Source: G963677325 sp963810555 (GTDB taxonomy: Bacteria; Bacteroidota; Bacteroidia; Bacteroidales; Prolixibacteraceae). From it: DNA of 64,000 bases. Positions 29,921 to 40,972 of the stretch are shown in pieces. The position numbers and the translations under genes are program-made. The stretch's first letter is position 1; each line of letters begins with the position of its first letter. The notes beneath the pieces are model-generated. The model saw only the letters and a list, made by a program, of their open reading frames with translations, was not told the origin of the DNA and made no database searches. The stretch spans positions 1 to 64,000 of the forward strand of contig CAWENX010000016.1 in assembly GCA_963810555.1 (NCBI GenBank), written 5' to 3'.

Positions 29921-30730
29921 ATGAAAATAAAGACAATTATTTATGCCATACCGTTGACTGCGATCATTTTGGCCTCATTCAATCAGGTATATGGTGTATC
30001 TGAAATCAAAGAAGAAAATGTGACTTATAATGCTGATGGAAAAACATTCAAAGCTTTTGTCGCCTGGAATGAGAATATCAAGGGGAAACGACCTGCCATC
30101 CTTGTTGTTCCGGAATGGTGGGGACTGAACGATTACATCAAAAGCAGGGCAAAACAACTTGCTTCCCTTGGATATATCGCTATGGCCATTGATGTGTTCG
30201 GTAACGGGAAGATTGCGGCCAATCCATCGGAAGCCGAAGCCCTTACAGCTCCGTTTTACAAGGATCCCCAAATGGGGTTAGATCGTCTTGATGCCGCCAT
30301 TCAAAGAATAAAGGAGTTTAGTGTGACAGATGATAAAAACATTGCAGCAATAGGTTATTGTTTCGGCGGGGCTGTTGTATTAAACAGCGCCATATTGGGA
30401 GCGCCCCTTAAAGGAGTAGTGAGCTTTCACGGCTTACTGTCCGGCGTAACCCCAAAGAAAGGATTATTAAAAGCAAAAATGCTTGTTTTTCAGGGAACTG
30501 ATGACAAGTTTGTCCCTCAGGCAGATATAATGAAATTCAAACATGAGATGGATTCCATCGGAGCCGATTACACATTTAAATCATTTGCGGGCGCCACCCA
30601 TGCTTTTACAAATCCTGATGCTACCAGAATTGGTAAAAAGTTCAATCTGCCGATTAAATATGATGCAAAAGCTGATAAGGAATCATGGAATGATATGAAA
30701 GTCTTTCTGACCGGATTGTTTAAAAAATGA
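29921..30730 (+). CDS. Exported dienelactone hydrolase-family protein
   Basis: 269 residues with a signal peptide (IYAIPLTAIILASFNQVYG). Alpha/beta-hydrolase of the DLH type with a Cys-Asp-His triad: Cys in AIGYCFGGAVV, Asp in QGTDDKFVP and His in FAGATHAFTNP. It acts on an ester or lactone, substrate unknown, presumably in the periplasm. An aldo/keto reductase gene starts 28 bp later and is probably co-transcribed. Confidence 0.88.
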   Translation: MKIKTIIYAIPLTAIILASFNQVYGVSEIKEENVTYNADGKTFKAFVAWNENIKGKRPAILVVPEWWGLNDYIKSRAKQLASLGYIAMAIDVFGNGKIAANPSEAEALTAPFYKDPQMGLDRLDAAIQRIKEFSVTDDKNIAAIGYCFGGAVVLNSAILGAPLKGVVSFHGLLSGVTPKKGLLKAKMLVFQGTDDKFVPQADIMKFKHEMDSIGADYTFKSFAGATHAFTNPDATRIGKKFNLPIKYDAKADKESWNDMKVFLTGLFKK

Positions 30731-30758
30731 GATAGTTGAATAATAAAAGACTTATAAT

Positions 30759-31784
30759 ATGAAATACAGGAAACTGGGTAATACAGGGGTTATTCTTTCA
30801 GAACTTTGCCTTGGCTGTATGACTTTTGGAGGCAAAGGATTTTGGAAATCAATCGGTGAATTGGATCAGAAGGAGGTCAACCGATTTGTGAAAACAGCGC
30901 TCGATAAGGGAATCAATTTTATTGATACTGCAAATGTCTATTCGGAGGGATTATCTGAAATATTACTTGGCAAGGCCTTGAATAATTTAAGTATTCCCCG
31001 TCAGGAGGTATTTATAGCCACAAAAGTCAGGGGACGAATGGGTCCCGGAGCGAATCAGATCGGACTGTCCAAACTCCATATAATGGATTCAGTCAATGAC
31101 AGCCTTACAAGGCTTCAGCTTTCCCATATCGATCTTTTGTATATACACGGGGTTGATCCTGAAACACCTCTTGAGGAGACGATGAGAGGACTTGAAGAAG
31201 TTGTCCGCTCAGGCAAGGTACGTTATCTCGGAGTCAGTAATCATCCGGCCTGGATGGTGATGAAAGCTAACGGCTTTGCTGAGAAAATGGGATGGAATAA
31301 ATTTGTCGCCTCACAGAATTATTACACTATAGCCAGCCGGGATATTGAAAGAGAAATCGTTCCAATGGCTCTTAGCGAAGGGATCGGGATAATGCCATGG
31401 AGTCCGCTTGCTGGAGGCTTTTTATCAGGAAAATACAGAAGAGATAATCAGGTTGCAGGGGAAAACAGCCGAAGGGATAACTTTGACTTTCCGCCCCTTG
31501 ATAAGGAGAAAGCTTACGATATTATCGATTTGATGACCGAGATAGGCAAACGGCATAATATTTCCGTAGCTCAGGTCGCGTTGAGATGGGTAATCAATCA
31601 ACCCGGAGTAACAAGCGTAATTATCGGAGCCAAAAAGCACGACCAGCTTCTTGACAATATTGCTGCTGTTGATTTGGAAATTAGTCAGGAAGAATTGCAG
31701 GAATTGGATAAAATAAGTGCTTTATCGCCTGAATATCCGGCCTGGATGATCAACCGCCAGGGACAGCAGAGATGGCCTGTATAA
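30759..31784 (+). CDS. Aldo/keto reductase
   Basis: 341 residues with the full AKR signature: RKLGNTGVILSELCLGCMTFGG at the start (given in part), catalytic Asp and Tyr in FIDTANVYSEG, Lys in FIATKVRGRMG and His in DLLYIHGVD. NADPH-binding elements lie near the C-terminus (VTSVIIGAKKHDQL). Cytosolic and NADPH-dependent; the carbonyl or sugar substrate is unknown. It follows the dienelactone hydrolase gene by 28 bp. A GAGAAGGTGAGAA/TTCTCACCTTCTC inverted repeat after the stop (about 31813-31890) may terminate the operon. Confidence 0.9.
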   Translation: MKYRKLGNTGVILSELCLGCMTFGGKGFWKSIGELDQKEVNRFVKTALDKGINFIDTANVYSEGLSEILLGKALNNLSIPRQEVFIATKVRGRMGPGANQIGLSKLHIMDSVNDSLTRLQLSHIDLLYIHGVDPETPLEETMRGLEEVVRSGKVRYLGVSNHPAWMVMKANGFAEKMGWNKFVASQNYYTIASRDIEREIVPMALSEGIGIMPWSPLAGGFLSGKYRRDNQVAGENSRRDNFDFPPLDKEKAYDIIDLMTEIGKRHNISVAQVALRWVINQPGVTSVIIGAKKHDQLLDNIAAVDLEISQEELQELDKISALSPEYPAWMINRQGQQRWPV

Positions 31785-32011
31785 ATTATCAGTTTTCAGT
31801 GTTCAGTATTCAGAGAAGGTGAGAAATTGAGAGAGGAAGAGGGTAAGAGGTTCCCACCTTCTCACCTTCTCACTTTTTCACCTTTTCACTTTTTCTTTGA
31901 AGCTAATTTGCTAAAGGTGTTGGATTTTTGGGAAAATAATCATAAATTTCTACAAAGTTTAGATATAGGGACTGGGATTATCCTGAAAGGGTAAAGGTTT
32001 TAAATTTTGTA

Positions 32012-32323
32012 ATGGTTGCCGGAACACAAAAAGCAAAAAGAATCAGCCTGAAGCTGAAAAGAGAAGACACAATTGAAATTATCTGTTTTAATTGTTGTCA
32101 TTTTGATACTTTAAGAATCGGCGGGTGCAAGGCATTCCCCGGACAAATACCTAATACTATCCTGAATGGTCAGAATGATCATCATCAGGTAATAAAAGGT
32201 CAACGCGGTGATTATATATATACGCCTGTTGTGGCCCCCCAAAAAATGTGGGGACGGCTTGAAAGAGAAAGCAAGGCTTACAAAAGGTCAGGGAAAAAAT
32301 CAATCATAGTAAACTGGGGCTGA
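32012..32323 (+). CDS. Small protein with Cys-rich patch, unknown
   Basis: 103 residues, basic. It contains ICFNCCHF and GGCKAFPG, giving four cysteines that could bind Zn or Fe (CxxCC..C). No family is recognised. The stop lies 21 bp before a strong bidirectional hairpin (32344-32384), supporting real transcription. An upstream in-frame extension is not obvious. Confidence 0.55.
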   Translation: MVAGTQKAKRISLKLKREDTIEIICFNCCHFDTLRIGGCKAFPGQIPNTILNGQNDHHQVIKGQRGDYIYTPVVAPQKMWGRLERESKAYKRSGKKSIIVNWG

Positions 32324-32343
32324 CTGACATCGGATATAAATAA

Positions 32344-32384
32344 TGAAAAGAGCGTTTACAAGGTATTTGTAAACGCTCTTTTCA
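32344..32384. terminator. Bidirectional hairpin terminator
   Basis: A perfect 17-bp stem (32344-32360 with 32368-32384) and 7-nt loop. The outer arm is GAAAAG/CTTTTC, so a U-rich tract forms on either strand. It is shared by the small plus-strand gene and the minus-strand tRNA-Lys. Confidence 0.85.
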
Positions 32385-32389
32385 TTTCG

Positions 32390-32462
32390 TGACCCCGCAG
32401 GGGATCGAACCCTGGACCCATTGATTAAGAGTCAATTGCTCTACCAGCTGAGCTACGGAGTC
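32390..32462 (-). tRNA. tRNA-Lys (anticodon CTT)
   Basis: On the minus strand the acceptor arm GACTCCG pairs with CGGGGTC (one G-T pair), discriminator A. The D-arm is GCTC..GAGC and the T-arm contains GGTTCGATCC. The anticodon stem ATTGA/TCAAT holds the loop CTCTTAA, giving anticodon CTT. No CCA is encoded. Confidence 0.97.
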
Positions 32463-32555
32463 AAAATAAACTGCTTTTTTTAAAAGCAATGCAAAGGTAA
32501 TCCCAATTTCTTAATGATCAAATGAACAAATTAAAAATGTTCAATTTATTCTGAT

Positions 32556-32587
32556 GTGCTAATGTGCCGATGTGATGACGTGCTGAA
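32556..32587 (-). repeat. Degenerate 8-bp tandem repeat (GTGCTGAT)
   Basis: Four 8-bp units (GTGCTAAT, GTGCCGAT, GTGATGAC, GTGCTGAA). Same unit family as 47587-47610 and, inverted, 48218-48281. It ends with the same GTGCTGAAGG junction as the copy at 47610. Confidence 0.65.
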
Positions 32588-32645
32588 GGGATGATTGAAT
32601 GATGGGATAATCTGCTGATGAGCTGATGGCCATGTACAAGGGGTT

Positions 32646-34229
32646 TTATTTTAGTTCAACGATTACCTTCGAACCACTGGAACGGTTGATGGTTATCACT
32701 TTTACCGCATCATCCCAATTATAAGAAGTGATTTTCTTTCCATTCAGAAATACTGACACAGGTTTTCGGATTAATCTTATTCTCTCGGTACCTGAAGTTT
32801 CAAAGGTCGAGTAGGACAACTGATCTGATCCATTATAACGGACCATTTTTACAGTTCCTGTTGAAAATAAGAGGTGGTTCCCCTCTCCTACCCAATCAGG
32901 AACAGCGCTGAATGCATCAATATAATGACCTATAAAATCACCGAATGAGTCGCTTGTCCAGGCAGGAGTATCCTTTTTATAATAAGTGCTTGCAAAGCCA
33001 TCATCTTCGACACTGTAAATACCATAACAGAGAGAATGGTAAGCCATATCTTTATATTCAATACCGGCACCTGCTTCATAATACATCGCGAGAATGGAGC
33101 CTAAACGGGCCGTATGACTGTTGTAGGGTGATTTATCCTTGTCCTGCTCCGCGATGCAAATATACCCTTCTTTATCAAGAGCAGTCAGTGCCCAACGGTT
33201 CAGTACTTGTTTAATGATTTTACCGGAGAGATTAAACCAGTCAGGATCTGCTGCATCTTTCCTTTCAAGCAGATACCTCACTGTTTCGAGCGCATTGAAC
33301 TGTGTCGGGTTATTTTCGTCACCTCCGTGGTCTTCAAAGAAATTTTTCCATTTTGAACCATCATCATAAGAAATCACATATTTCTTCAGCCAATTCCACA
33401 CTGCGTTTCGTGTGGTTTTGTACTTCCCTTTTTCCTTGATTCCAATCTCTATAAGATCACGTCAAATAAACGGCAGGCAAAACTGACATTGGCTGAAAAT
33501 TTTCCGTCAATGAACTGATTGTCTTCTGCTTTCACCCTCATGGGCCAGGGAGACTGATCTGCCGATCCTTCGACAACATTCCTGCAGAGGCAGTCTGCAA
33601 TATTTACCGCTGTATTCAAATAAGTCTTATTTCCTGTCACCTTGTATAATTGGAGCAGGGCAAAGCCAATCATCGCGCCTTTATCAGGTTGAATATGGCC
33701 TGCAGGATTGTATTTTTCACTGTATGAAGGATGACCGCTTCCATCGGGATTTATATCTCCCAGTTTTCCAACTGGATAAGGAAAGCCCGGCCAGCTTTTA
33801 TATATAAGATGGGGTAAGATCATGCTGAATAATATAATTTCCTGTTCGTTTTGCCATATTCAGATAAGCGCTGTCACCTGAATAGATATAATATTTAAGG
33901 CAGGTTATAATTGCCATTGAACAGGCTGATCCGGGAACCGCCCCATTGAACTGTTTGTAGTGGCGGTCAAGCTCTGATGCTGTGCACCATGTAGGATATC
34001 CTTTAACGTCATGAGCTTTTTTCCACCATTCAGCGGAGAGGTTTATAATATAATCAAAGGGACCATTTTTATCTTTATGCCATGAATCAAGATGATTTTC
34101 AGAGTCAAGGATTTTGGTATGATAATAATCCACCGGACCGCATGCCCCGATCGGCTGGGCAGAAATAGTTCCGGTTGAAAACAATGGGAATATTAAGATT
34201 ATTAAGACTTTTAAGACCGGTTTCAACAT
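32646..34229 (-). CDS. Exported helical-barrel protein, two frameshifts
   Basis: About 527 residues after correction. Signal peptide (VLKVLIILIFPLFSTGTISA), then repeated helix pairs (GSACSMAIITCLKYYIYSGD, KGAMIGFALLQLYKVTGNKT, LGSILAMYYEAGAGIEY), consistent with an (alpha/alpha)n toroid as in pectate lyase- or lyase-like polysaccharide enzymes, and a small C-terminal beta domain. The frame changes near 33803 (TPSYI continues as YKSWPGFPYP) and near 33466 (continues as IEIGIKEKGKYK). One base each restores a single protein. Activity is unknown. It shares strand and neighbourhood with an exported MBL hydrolase and a Gfo/Idh protein. Confidence 0.6.
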
Positions 34230-34253
34230 GATTGCTTCACTTATTTTACAGAA

Positions 34254-35210
34254 TTAATTGAGCTTTATCCTCTCACCCCAGGAAAGCAGGAGTCCCTTAT
34301 TGTAATTACCCCTTCTCATGTTCAAAGAATCAGCATGGGCATAGGTCCAGCGCCATTTATGAACTGCATGGCCCAGTTCCATGATGTGGGAGATCACATC
34401 CACCTTTGGTTCAAGAAGGGCAACTGCGTCGTTATATGACATGCCAACCTCATGATGGGTGATGAAACAATCAAGGTTTTTCAGATCCTTTAGTCTGCCG
34501 ATGTTGCTGTTATCACCGCCGTGAAATATCCTTACCCCGTTCACCTCAATCAAAAACATCAGCATATCGTTGCGGTCACCGCTCCAGTAATGATGATCGC
34601 CGATGCTTGTTTTTATCACAAAACTGCCGATCCGGAAGGTTGTATCCGTATTTGTTTTGTATTTATTGTTGTACCAATTTGATATGAAAGGTTTTTTCAA
34701 TTTCTCCATTGCAGAGATCAGTGCGTTGGAATAATGGTCAGCATGGGGGTGAGTATTCAGCAAAACTTCAAGACAGGGGGCGAATCTGTCGGCGTTTTTG
34801 CACATAATATCTACACCCAGAAACTCATTCTTATACAGGACGACATAGCCCATGTTGTAAATATGCCACAAATAAACATCGTTGTCATTTATATCATTTT
34901 TCCGGTTTAATCCGCTGATTACATGATTTATTGCAGTATCAAGATAACAGAGTATTTTTCCTCCTTTCATCGAACAATCTACAGGCAGTCCTTTCATGTA
35001 ATCCCGGAATAAAGTATCAGAACATGAACGGGACATATCATCAATTTTCTTAAGATATTTCAAGCGTTCAGCATAATTTGACTCCGACTGGGGATGAGTT
35101 GTCAGATATCCAAATATATGTTGTATTTCATTTTTATCCGGAGAAAGGCTGCATAATATTTCCAGAGATACTGCAAAGATCAGGAAACCAAATAATTTAT
35201 TCCATTTCAT
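34254..35210 (-). CDS. Exported metallo-beta-lactamase-fold hydrolase
   Basis: 318 residues, N-terminal hydrophobic leader (LFGFLIFAVSLEILCSL). The MBL zinc motif HxHxDH is present (LNTHPHADHYSN). Later ligand positions are GDHHYW or HGGDNSN (Asp) and ISHIMELGHAVH. The N-terminal 120 residues are a helical region not typical of MBL proteins. Substrate unknown. It lies 24 bp upstream of the helical-barrel gene on the same strand, so an operon is likely. Confidence 0.75.
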   Translation of the reverse strand: MKWNKLFGFLIFAVSLEILCSLSPDKNEIQHIFGYLTTHPQSESNYAERLKYLKKIDDMSRSCSDTLFRDYMKGLPVDCSMKGGKILCYLDTAINHVISGLNRKNDINDNDVYLWHIYNMGYVVLYKNEFLGVDIMCKNADRFAPCLEVLLNTHPHADHYSNALISAMEKLKKPFISNWYNNKYKTNTDTTFRIGSFVIKTSIGDHHYWSGDRNDMLMFLIEVNGVRIFHGGDNSNIGRLKDLKNLDCFITHHEVGMSYNDAVALLEPKVDVISHIMELGHAVHKWRWTYAHADSLNMRRGNYNKGLLLSWGERIKLN

Positions 35211-35332
35211 AATTCAATAGTCAATATTCAATTATATAAACAGATCCGTTTTATTTTAAAAAACAAGCCGGGTGAAGTATGTTGAATACAAATACCCGGG
35301 CTGTCAGAAATTATGCAGAGAGTTTGGTCAGA

Positions 35333-36700
35333 TCAAACCTTATCGGGCAATATAAACGGAGCCCTGTACATTTTTGTCAGATATTCATTGGCTTCTTCAT
35401 CATTGACGAATTTTTCTGCGACAGGGTTGAATTCAAGCGATCTTCCCAGCCTGCAGGCTATATTTCCCAAATGACACAGCGAAGTTGATATATGTCCCTG
35501 TTCAATATCGGCGGTAAGGTCCTGCCATCTGCGTGACCGCACGGCGTCGATGAAATTCTGGAAATGCAGGTAGACGGCATCATGGTCTTCGCCTTCTTCG
35601 TAATTAAAGACCGGGCCCGGTGTTTCCCTGTAGCCTGAACCTCCGCCGGGACGTATGCTTACCTGACCAAGATGAACCTGTGTTTTGCCGCTGTCTTCAT
35701 TTTCGATGTCCAGCCATCCCTTGGCACCATAAACCAGTGTGCCGATCTTCAGATCGCCCGAAGAGTTACAGGGTAAGCCGTTTACATCAAATAAAAGCAA
35801 CCTCCCGTCAGGATATTCGAAGGACAACTGCTGGACATTCGGGGTTTCCTGGTCTGAGTCATAAAGAAAATATTTGCCGACCCCGTTGATTTTTACCGGG
35901 TGTGTATTGATGCCCATTGCCCAACGGCCTACGTCGGCCTGATGAATTCCCTGATTACCCATATCTGCACAGCCAGTATCCCAGAACCAGTGCCATTTGT
36001 AATGGAACCTGTTTTCATTGAAAGGCCTGTAGGGAGCCGGCCCGAGGAACATATCCCAGTTGACTCCTTCAGGAATGGCGCTGTCTTTGACGTGACCAAT
36101 ATCGCCGCGCGGTTTGATACAGAGGCCCCTTGTCATGTGGATGGGTCCAAGGCCTTCATTCTGAACGAACTTCAGGGCTTTTTTCACCACAAGATTACTG
36201 CGCGACTGGGTGCCGGTCTGTACCACCCTTCCGTATTTGCGGGCAGCCTCGACCATTCTTCTTCCCTCAAGAACAGTGTGAGAAACAGGTTTCTCGACAT
36301 AGACATCTTTACCGGCCTGGCAGGCGTAAATGGTCATGAGGGCATGCCAGTGATTGGGAGTTGCAATAGAAATACAGTGTATGTCTTTATTATCTAAAAC
36401 TTTACGGAAGTCCGTTTCAGTCTGAGGTTTGTTTCCAGTAAGCTTTTCAACCAAAGCAACCGCTTCAGGCAGCAGACGCTGGTCGATATCGCAGAGCATG
36501 GCGATCTTAAGGTTAGGCACTTTTGCCAAAGCCTTAATATGATCTTTACCTCTCGATCGTATTCCTATGACAGCAATGTTGACTGTGTCGTTCGGGCTTG
36601 ATTTGCCGAATGAATTTTTAATCAGCGGCATTCCCACCATCAGTCCGGCAGATGCTGCGGTTGATTTTCCGATAAATCCGCGACGGTTCATAGACTCCAT
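35333..36700 (-). CDS. Tat-exported Gfo/Idh/MocA-family oxidoreductase
   Basis: 455 residues. Twin-arginine signal NRRGFIGKSTAASAG, then an NAD(P) Rossmann domain (VNIAVIGIRSRGKDHIKAL) and the family motif VEKPVSH. The C-terminal substrate domain contains HWFWDTGCADMGNQGIHQAD and ends with helices. Such periplasmic Gfo/Idh proteins are abundant in Bacteroidota and act on sugars or inositols, with tightly bound cofactor. The start ATG at 36700 is fixed by a strong Shine-Dalgarno (36708-36716), which is unusual for this phylum. Confidence 0.87.
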   Translation of the reverse strand: MESMNRRGFIGKSTAASAGLMVGMPLIKNSFGKSSPNDTVNIAVIGIRSRGKDHIKALAKVPNLKIAMLCDIDQRLLPEAVALVEKLTGNKPQTETDFRKVLDNKDIHCISIATPNHWHALMTIYACQAGKDVYVEKPVSHTVLEGRRMVEAARKYGRVVQTGTQSRSNLVVKKALKFVQNEGLGPIHMTRGLCIKPRGDIGHVKDSAIPEGVNWDMFLGPAPYRPFNENRFHYKWHWFWDTGCADMGNQGIHQADVGRWAMGINTHPVKINGVGKYFLYDSDQETPNVQQLSFEYPDGRLLLFDVNGLPCNSSGDLKIGTLVYGAKGWLDIENEDSGKTQVHLGQVSIRPGGGSGYRETPGPVFNYEEGEDHDAVYLHFQNFIDAVRSRRWQDLTADIEQGHISTSLCHLGNIACRLGRSLEFNPVAEKFVNDEEANEYLTKMYRAPFILPDKV

Positions 36701-36707
36701 TTTAAAA

Positions 36708-36716
36708 TCCTCCTTT
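36708..36716 (-). promoter_or_regulatory. Strong Shine-Dalgarno for the Gfo/Idh gene
   Basis: AAAGGAGGA on the minus strand, 7 bp before ATG 36700. Most genes in this window lack a comparable site. Confidence 0.7.
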
Positions 36717-36861
36717 TTAATTAATTATGTTATAGTCAGGTTTAATTATTCAGGGTGTATATATTTATGAAAGGATAAAAATAGGGAAATAATTTTGAAT
36801 TACGAATTACGAATTTTGAGATATAAGATATGAGTTATGAATTTTACTCTACACTCATCTC

Positions 36862-38795
36862 TCATTTCTCATCGTGCTCTTCCTTCAATACCAACCTTGA
36901 TTTATCCGCACTAACAATCGTTGAATAAAATTCAACCAATTCAGCATATCGTTCTTTGGGCCATGTGCCCCGATTCATTTTGAGTTTCCTGACATAACAT
37001 AATTGATCTCCTTTGACCTCAATTGTGGAACTGAATTCTCCGAAGTCAGTGCAGAGGTTTTTAGCTGTTGGAATAGTTTCAACTTTAAATCCCTCAGGCA
37101 GATGAAATATCAACGAATCTTCATCAGACCAGGCGTATTCCCGATATACCGGCAATTTCCTGTTCTCAACCCTTGCAGGAATTGATTTCATCTGATTGAA
37201 AATATTTACCGGAAGGAATAACCTACTCCCCGTCTTTGTTGCAAAAACTGGTGTTGACAAGTTAATTTTTTCAACCGCGCCGGGTATTTTATCATCGATT
37301 GCTTTATAACTGAGATCTGAAATAATCAGCCCGGGTATCGACAGATCATCATAAAGATTCTTTTCCTGCTCTTTCCTGCTTTCATTAAGGTTATCAGATA
37401 CATTATCATACTGGTATCCATGGTATGTGGTTGTTACATTTGCATTAACGGATCCATCAGGGTTGATCCGCACATCCGCATAACGGACCTGACTGTTCTG
37501 GTCAGTGGTTAAAAGAGGAGTTGAAACCACTTTGCCTCCTACCGATGAAATTATCAGCACCTTTCTTCCTGCAATTGGAGTTCCCAGATAACCGCAGGGT
37601 ATTGTCTGGCTTGTACACTCGAGCCAGATTGTGTCATTATGAAGCGGAACACAAAGGATGGCATGATTGGTCTGATTTATCGAAGGAAAGTCGCTCATAG
37701 TAATGCCCTGACTGGACGCCACTCCGGCAACTGTGTACAGGGATTTGATCCCTGCAGCATTAAGCAAAGCCTTCATATAAACTGAAAGAGCCTTACAATC
37801 GCCATAACCTAATCGGTCAACCGTTTCGGCAGGGAAAGGCTGATAACCGCCGATGCCTAATTGAATTCCGACGTAATGGGTGCGGCTTTGCATATATTTA
37901 TAGAGTTTTCGCACAATCTGAGCGGTATCTTTCATCTCTTTAACCATTTCGCGAATTTCGTTTTGCCTTTGCTCAGGTAACTTGTCGCGATCATCAATCA
38001 AACTATTAATCCATTGACCAAAATCATTCCATGTTTCCATGGATCCTTCAGAGCCATCATAAATAAACCTTACCGGTGCAATAATCACTCGCGGCGTTTC
38101 GAGATATAAAGCCGGTGAGACCGGTTCTTCCTTCACTGCGGCAAGCTTGCAGACCTTCCATTCAAAAATATGGGATCCTTTCTCATGCTTCTCACTCCTG
38201 CAGTTCTCAGGCAGTTGAAATTCACGATAGCGAATATCCATGCCGTCAGGGCAACTAACAGAAAATGAGGATTTTTCCACCGATATATGATAACCCCTCA
38301 ATGGTCTCCATTCAGGATAACCGATCAATCCATTGTGCTCGATTTCGTAATCGTATTCCACTGTGAAGGGATAACCATTGGAACTTAAAGCAGCGACTTT
38401 CAATCTCAAATCATCATAAATTGCTCCTTGAGAGGTATAATTTAAATCCTGAATTTCATTGTTTTTCAGTTTATCAACAGGCATTCCCAACGGATTGTAA
38501 GTTGTACCTGATAAAGAAATGATTCTGGTTGTTTTATCGTAAGGAAGCAGAATTTTTCCATAAACGTCCCCGTTTTTTTCAGTATGGTGAATACCATATG
38601 GACACGTTCGACGGCTTTACCATAAGATTGTAATTCAAATTCATGCCGGTAATCGCGACAAACAGCCCATGCATTTTCCCTCAATGAGGAATCGATTGAA
38701 ACGGACTGGTACTGAGTCTGAATCTTTTCTTTCCCCGAAAGAGAATTATATAATATCAGCACCAAAACAATAGAAATTAAGATTCTGCCAGCCAT
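36862..38795 (-). CDS. DUF3857/transglutaminase-like protein, one frameshift
   Basis: About 645 residues after joining. Signal peptide (ILISIVLVLILYNSLSG), DUF3857 domain, then a transglutaminase-like core with the catalytic Cys in DRLGYGDCKALSVYMKALL and the His/Asp part in NHAILCVPL. The frame breaks at a seven-A run near 38572: reading AAA AAC there gives KNGDVYGKILLPYDKTTRI and joins the two halves. The role is unknown; members are exported and probably bind or process peptides. It is encoded 1 bp after a paralogue. Confidence 0.78.
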
Positions 38796-38796
38796 A

Positions 38797-40847
38797 CTAT
38801 AAGGATGTTTTTTTAAGAATAATTTGTTGACTCTCTTTATTGATTACCATATCATAAAATGTTCTTAAGAGAGAATACTCCGAAGGCAGAAAAATTGGTT
38901 TATCGATTGAGAATCGTAAACTAAGCATAATATTTTCACCTGCCCGGGTCACCTGATAAACAAAGGTTCCACCATTATCCGGAAGGGCGAATGATTTGTT
39001 TTCAGGAAGTTCGTCCACAGAATATCCCTGCGGTATTTTAATTTGAAAATTATACAGTTTCATCACACCGATTCCAAAATCTACCGGATATTTCCTTTCC
39101 GGGGAGGTGAAAGGATTTTCCTTAAGACGGTCTGTAATTATCGGATCAATATATATAATTTCGGCACTGCTATCCTGACTCTCTTTCAATGCAATTTTGT
39201 AATTCAACTGTATCGGTTTGGTCAGACTGTCGAGATTATTGTACTGGTATTCGAGATAATCAATATCTGCAGAGCTATTTTTTAGCTTGTTAAAATGTTC
39301 CTGTTTGCCCCCGGCTGACTTAACACTTTCTTTTAAATTAAAAGCACTTAGTCCAAATAAATACTTTTGAATAGTCCCAATCAATTTACCATTATTTAAT
39401 TCGAGCTGTACCGATATATTCTCCAATGATTTAGGATTCAATAAGGATACAGGTTCTGTCCCGTCATTTGTGATAATATGACCTTCCCCGTTCAGACAAC
39501 GAAAAGGCAGGTAACCGACCTGAAGATCAGGTTCAGTGGCATCCAGCAGAATGGATTTTCCATTGGCAACAGCCCTGACAATTACATAATTGCAATCACT
39601 GATTGAGGCATAAACGGGAGAAATCAACCCGTTTGAACGCGTGCTTAATATGACAGGATCTGCAATTATTCCCGCACTTCTGAGCATTGCTGTCAGCAGA
39701 AGGTTTATATCTCCCGCATTACCAGATTTATCGTTATAGGCCTTTTTTAAATTCTTTCCCGTATAAATCGATTGAACTCCATCCCATTTTACTGTACGCT
39801 GTATATGATTGTAAATAAGTTCAAGCTTCTTCATTTCATCCCCAATTCCTTTTGTCAGTTCTTTGGCTGTATCGTCAGTAAAATTGGCTCCTTTCAATTG
39901 CATGCCAAAGTCCTCATCCTCATTCAACTGCTTAGAGATGTCCATCCATGAGGTTGTATAATTTTTGAATCCGCCCTGAATCTTTGTAAAATTTACATTA
40001 GCCAGTTCAAATTTAATCTGCGTGGTGTAGTTGTCAAGCGAGGTAAGATAGGCTCGGCTTTCATTGCAGGGATATTTTCGGCGGCATAATCGAAGATATC
40101 GGTTGTATAGGTAATATTTCCCGCAACAAAATTAGCTTGTGACACTGCCAATCCTGATCCTCCGCTGTGTTCAATACCGGCGATATTGATGCTCTCAGTA
40201 GCCGTTCCTGTTCTGTTATAAAGCAAAGGGTGAAAACCGATATTTGATTGGTTATATGTAAAATATTCAGGATATACAACATGGTACTGGCTCCACTTCA
40301 CGGGTATCGTATATTGAAATTTCCAGGCACGCAGGTTCCACAACAAATCACTGTGAATTTTATACTGGAGATCAATTACCGATCCTACTTTTACTAAGGG
40401 CATCGACAAACGAACAGCTTCCCAGAATTTGTTTTCACGTTCCTTAAATACGGCATCTTTTTTCAATTCAGATTTGACAATTTTCCCATTTTCAAGATTA
40501 AATGTGGTCCCTTTCACTGAACTCATCGCCTCATGGCTTTTTCCGCTTGAATACAGGAGGATACGGAAATTTCCCCAGTCAACACCTTTTTGCCTGAGTA
40601 TCTTTATCCTGACAAATCTTTCATGATTAAGCATAAAACCCTGCCCTATAACATAATTTATGTAGGAAGTACCTTCATCATAGAGGATTACAGCTTCGGC
40701 AGTCGTATCGTTGGGATAAACCTGCATCTTCAGTTCTTCTTCTGAGACCTTTTCAAATTTAACTTTAGGGGCCTCATTGTTTTTCTGGGCGAAAAGAGAA
40801 ACTGAAAACAAAAAAATTGACATAAACAGAAGATTTTTCTTTTTCAT
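38797..40847 (-). CDS. DUF3857 protein, paralogue, one frameshift
   Basis: About 683 residues after joining. Signal peptide (LLFMSIFLFSVSLFAQ), DUF3857 (N-terminal beta-rich half), transglutaminase-like core (NDKSGNAGDINLLLTAMLRS) and a beta C-terminus. In the core the usual catalytic Cys position reads AGDINLL, so the active Cys seems to be replaced by Asp-Ile context; the copy may be non-catalytic. The frame shifts near 40045 (EPILP continues as TSLDNYTTQIKFELANVNF). It forms a tandem pair with 36862-38795. Confidence 0.75.
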
Positions 40848-40972
40848 AATTAATTATTATATTAAGTTAAATGTTATGTTTTATTTATATCAAATTAAAG
40901 TGTCAGATATTCTTTTTTCTTAATTTTTATTTCTTCACTTCGAAATTCAGATATTTTCCCGTCTGTTTTCAT

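Noticed and set aside
35900..36397. 165-codon frame antisense to the Gfo/Idh gene
   Set aside because: The opposite strand has clear Gfo/Idh motifs and a Shine-Dalgarno.
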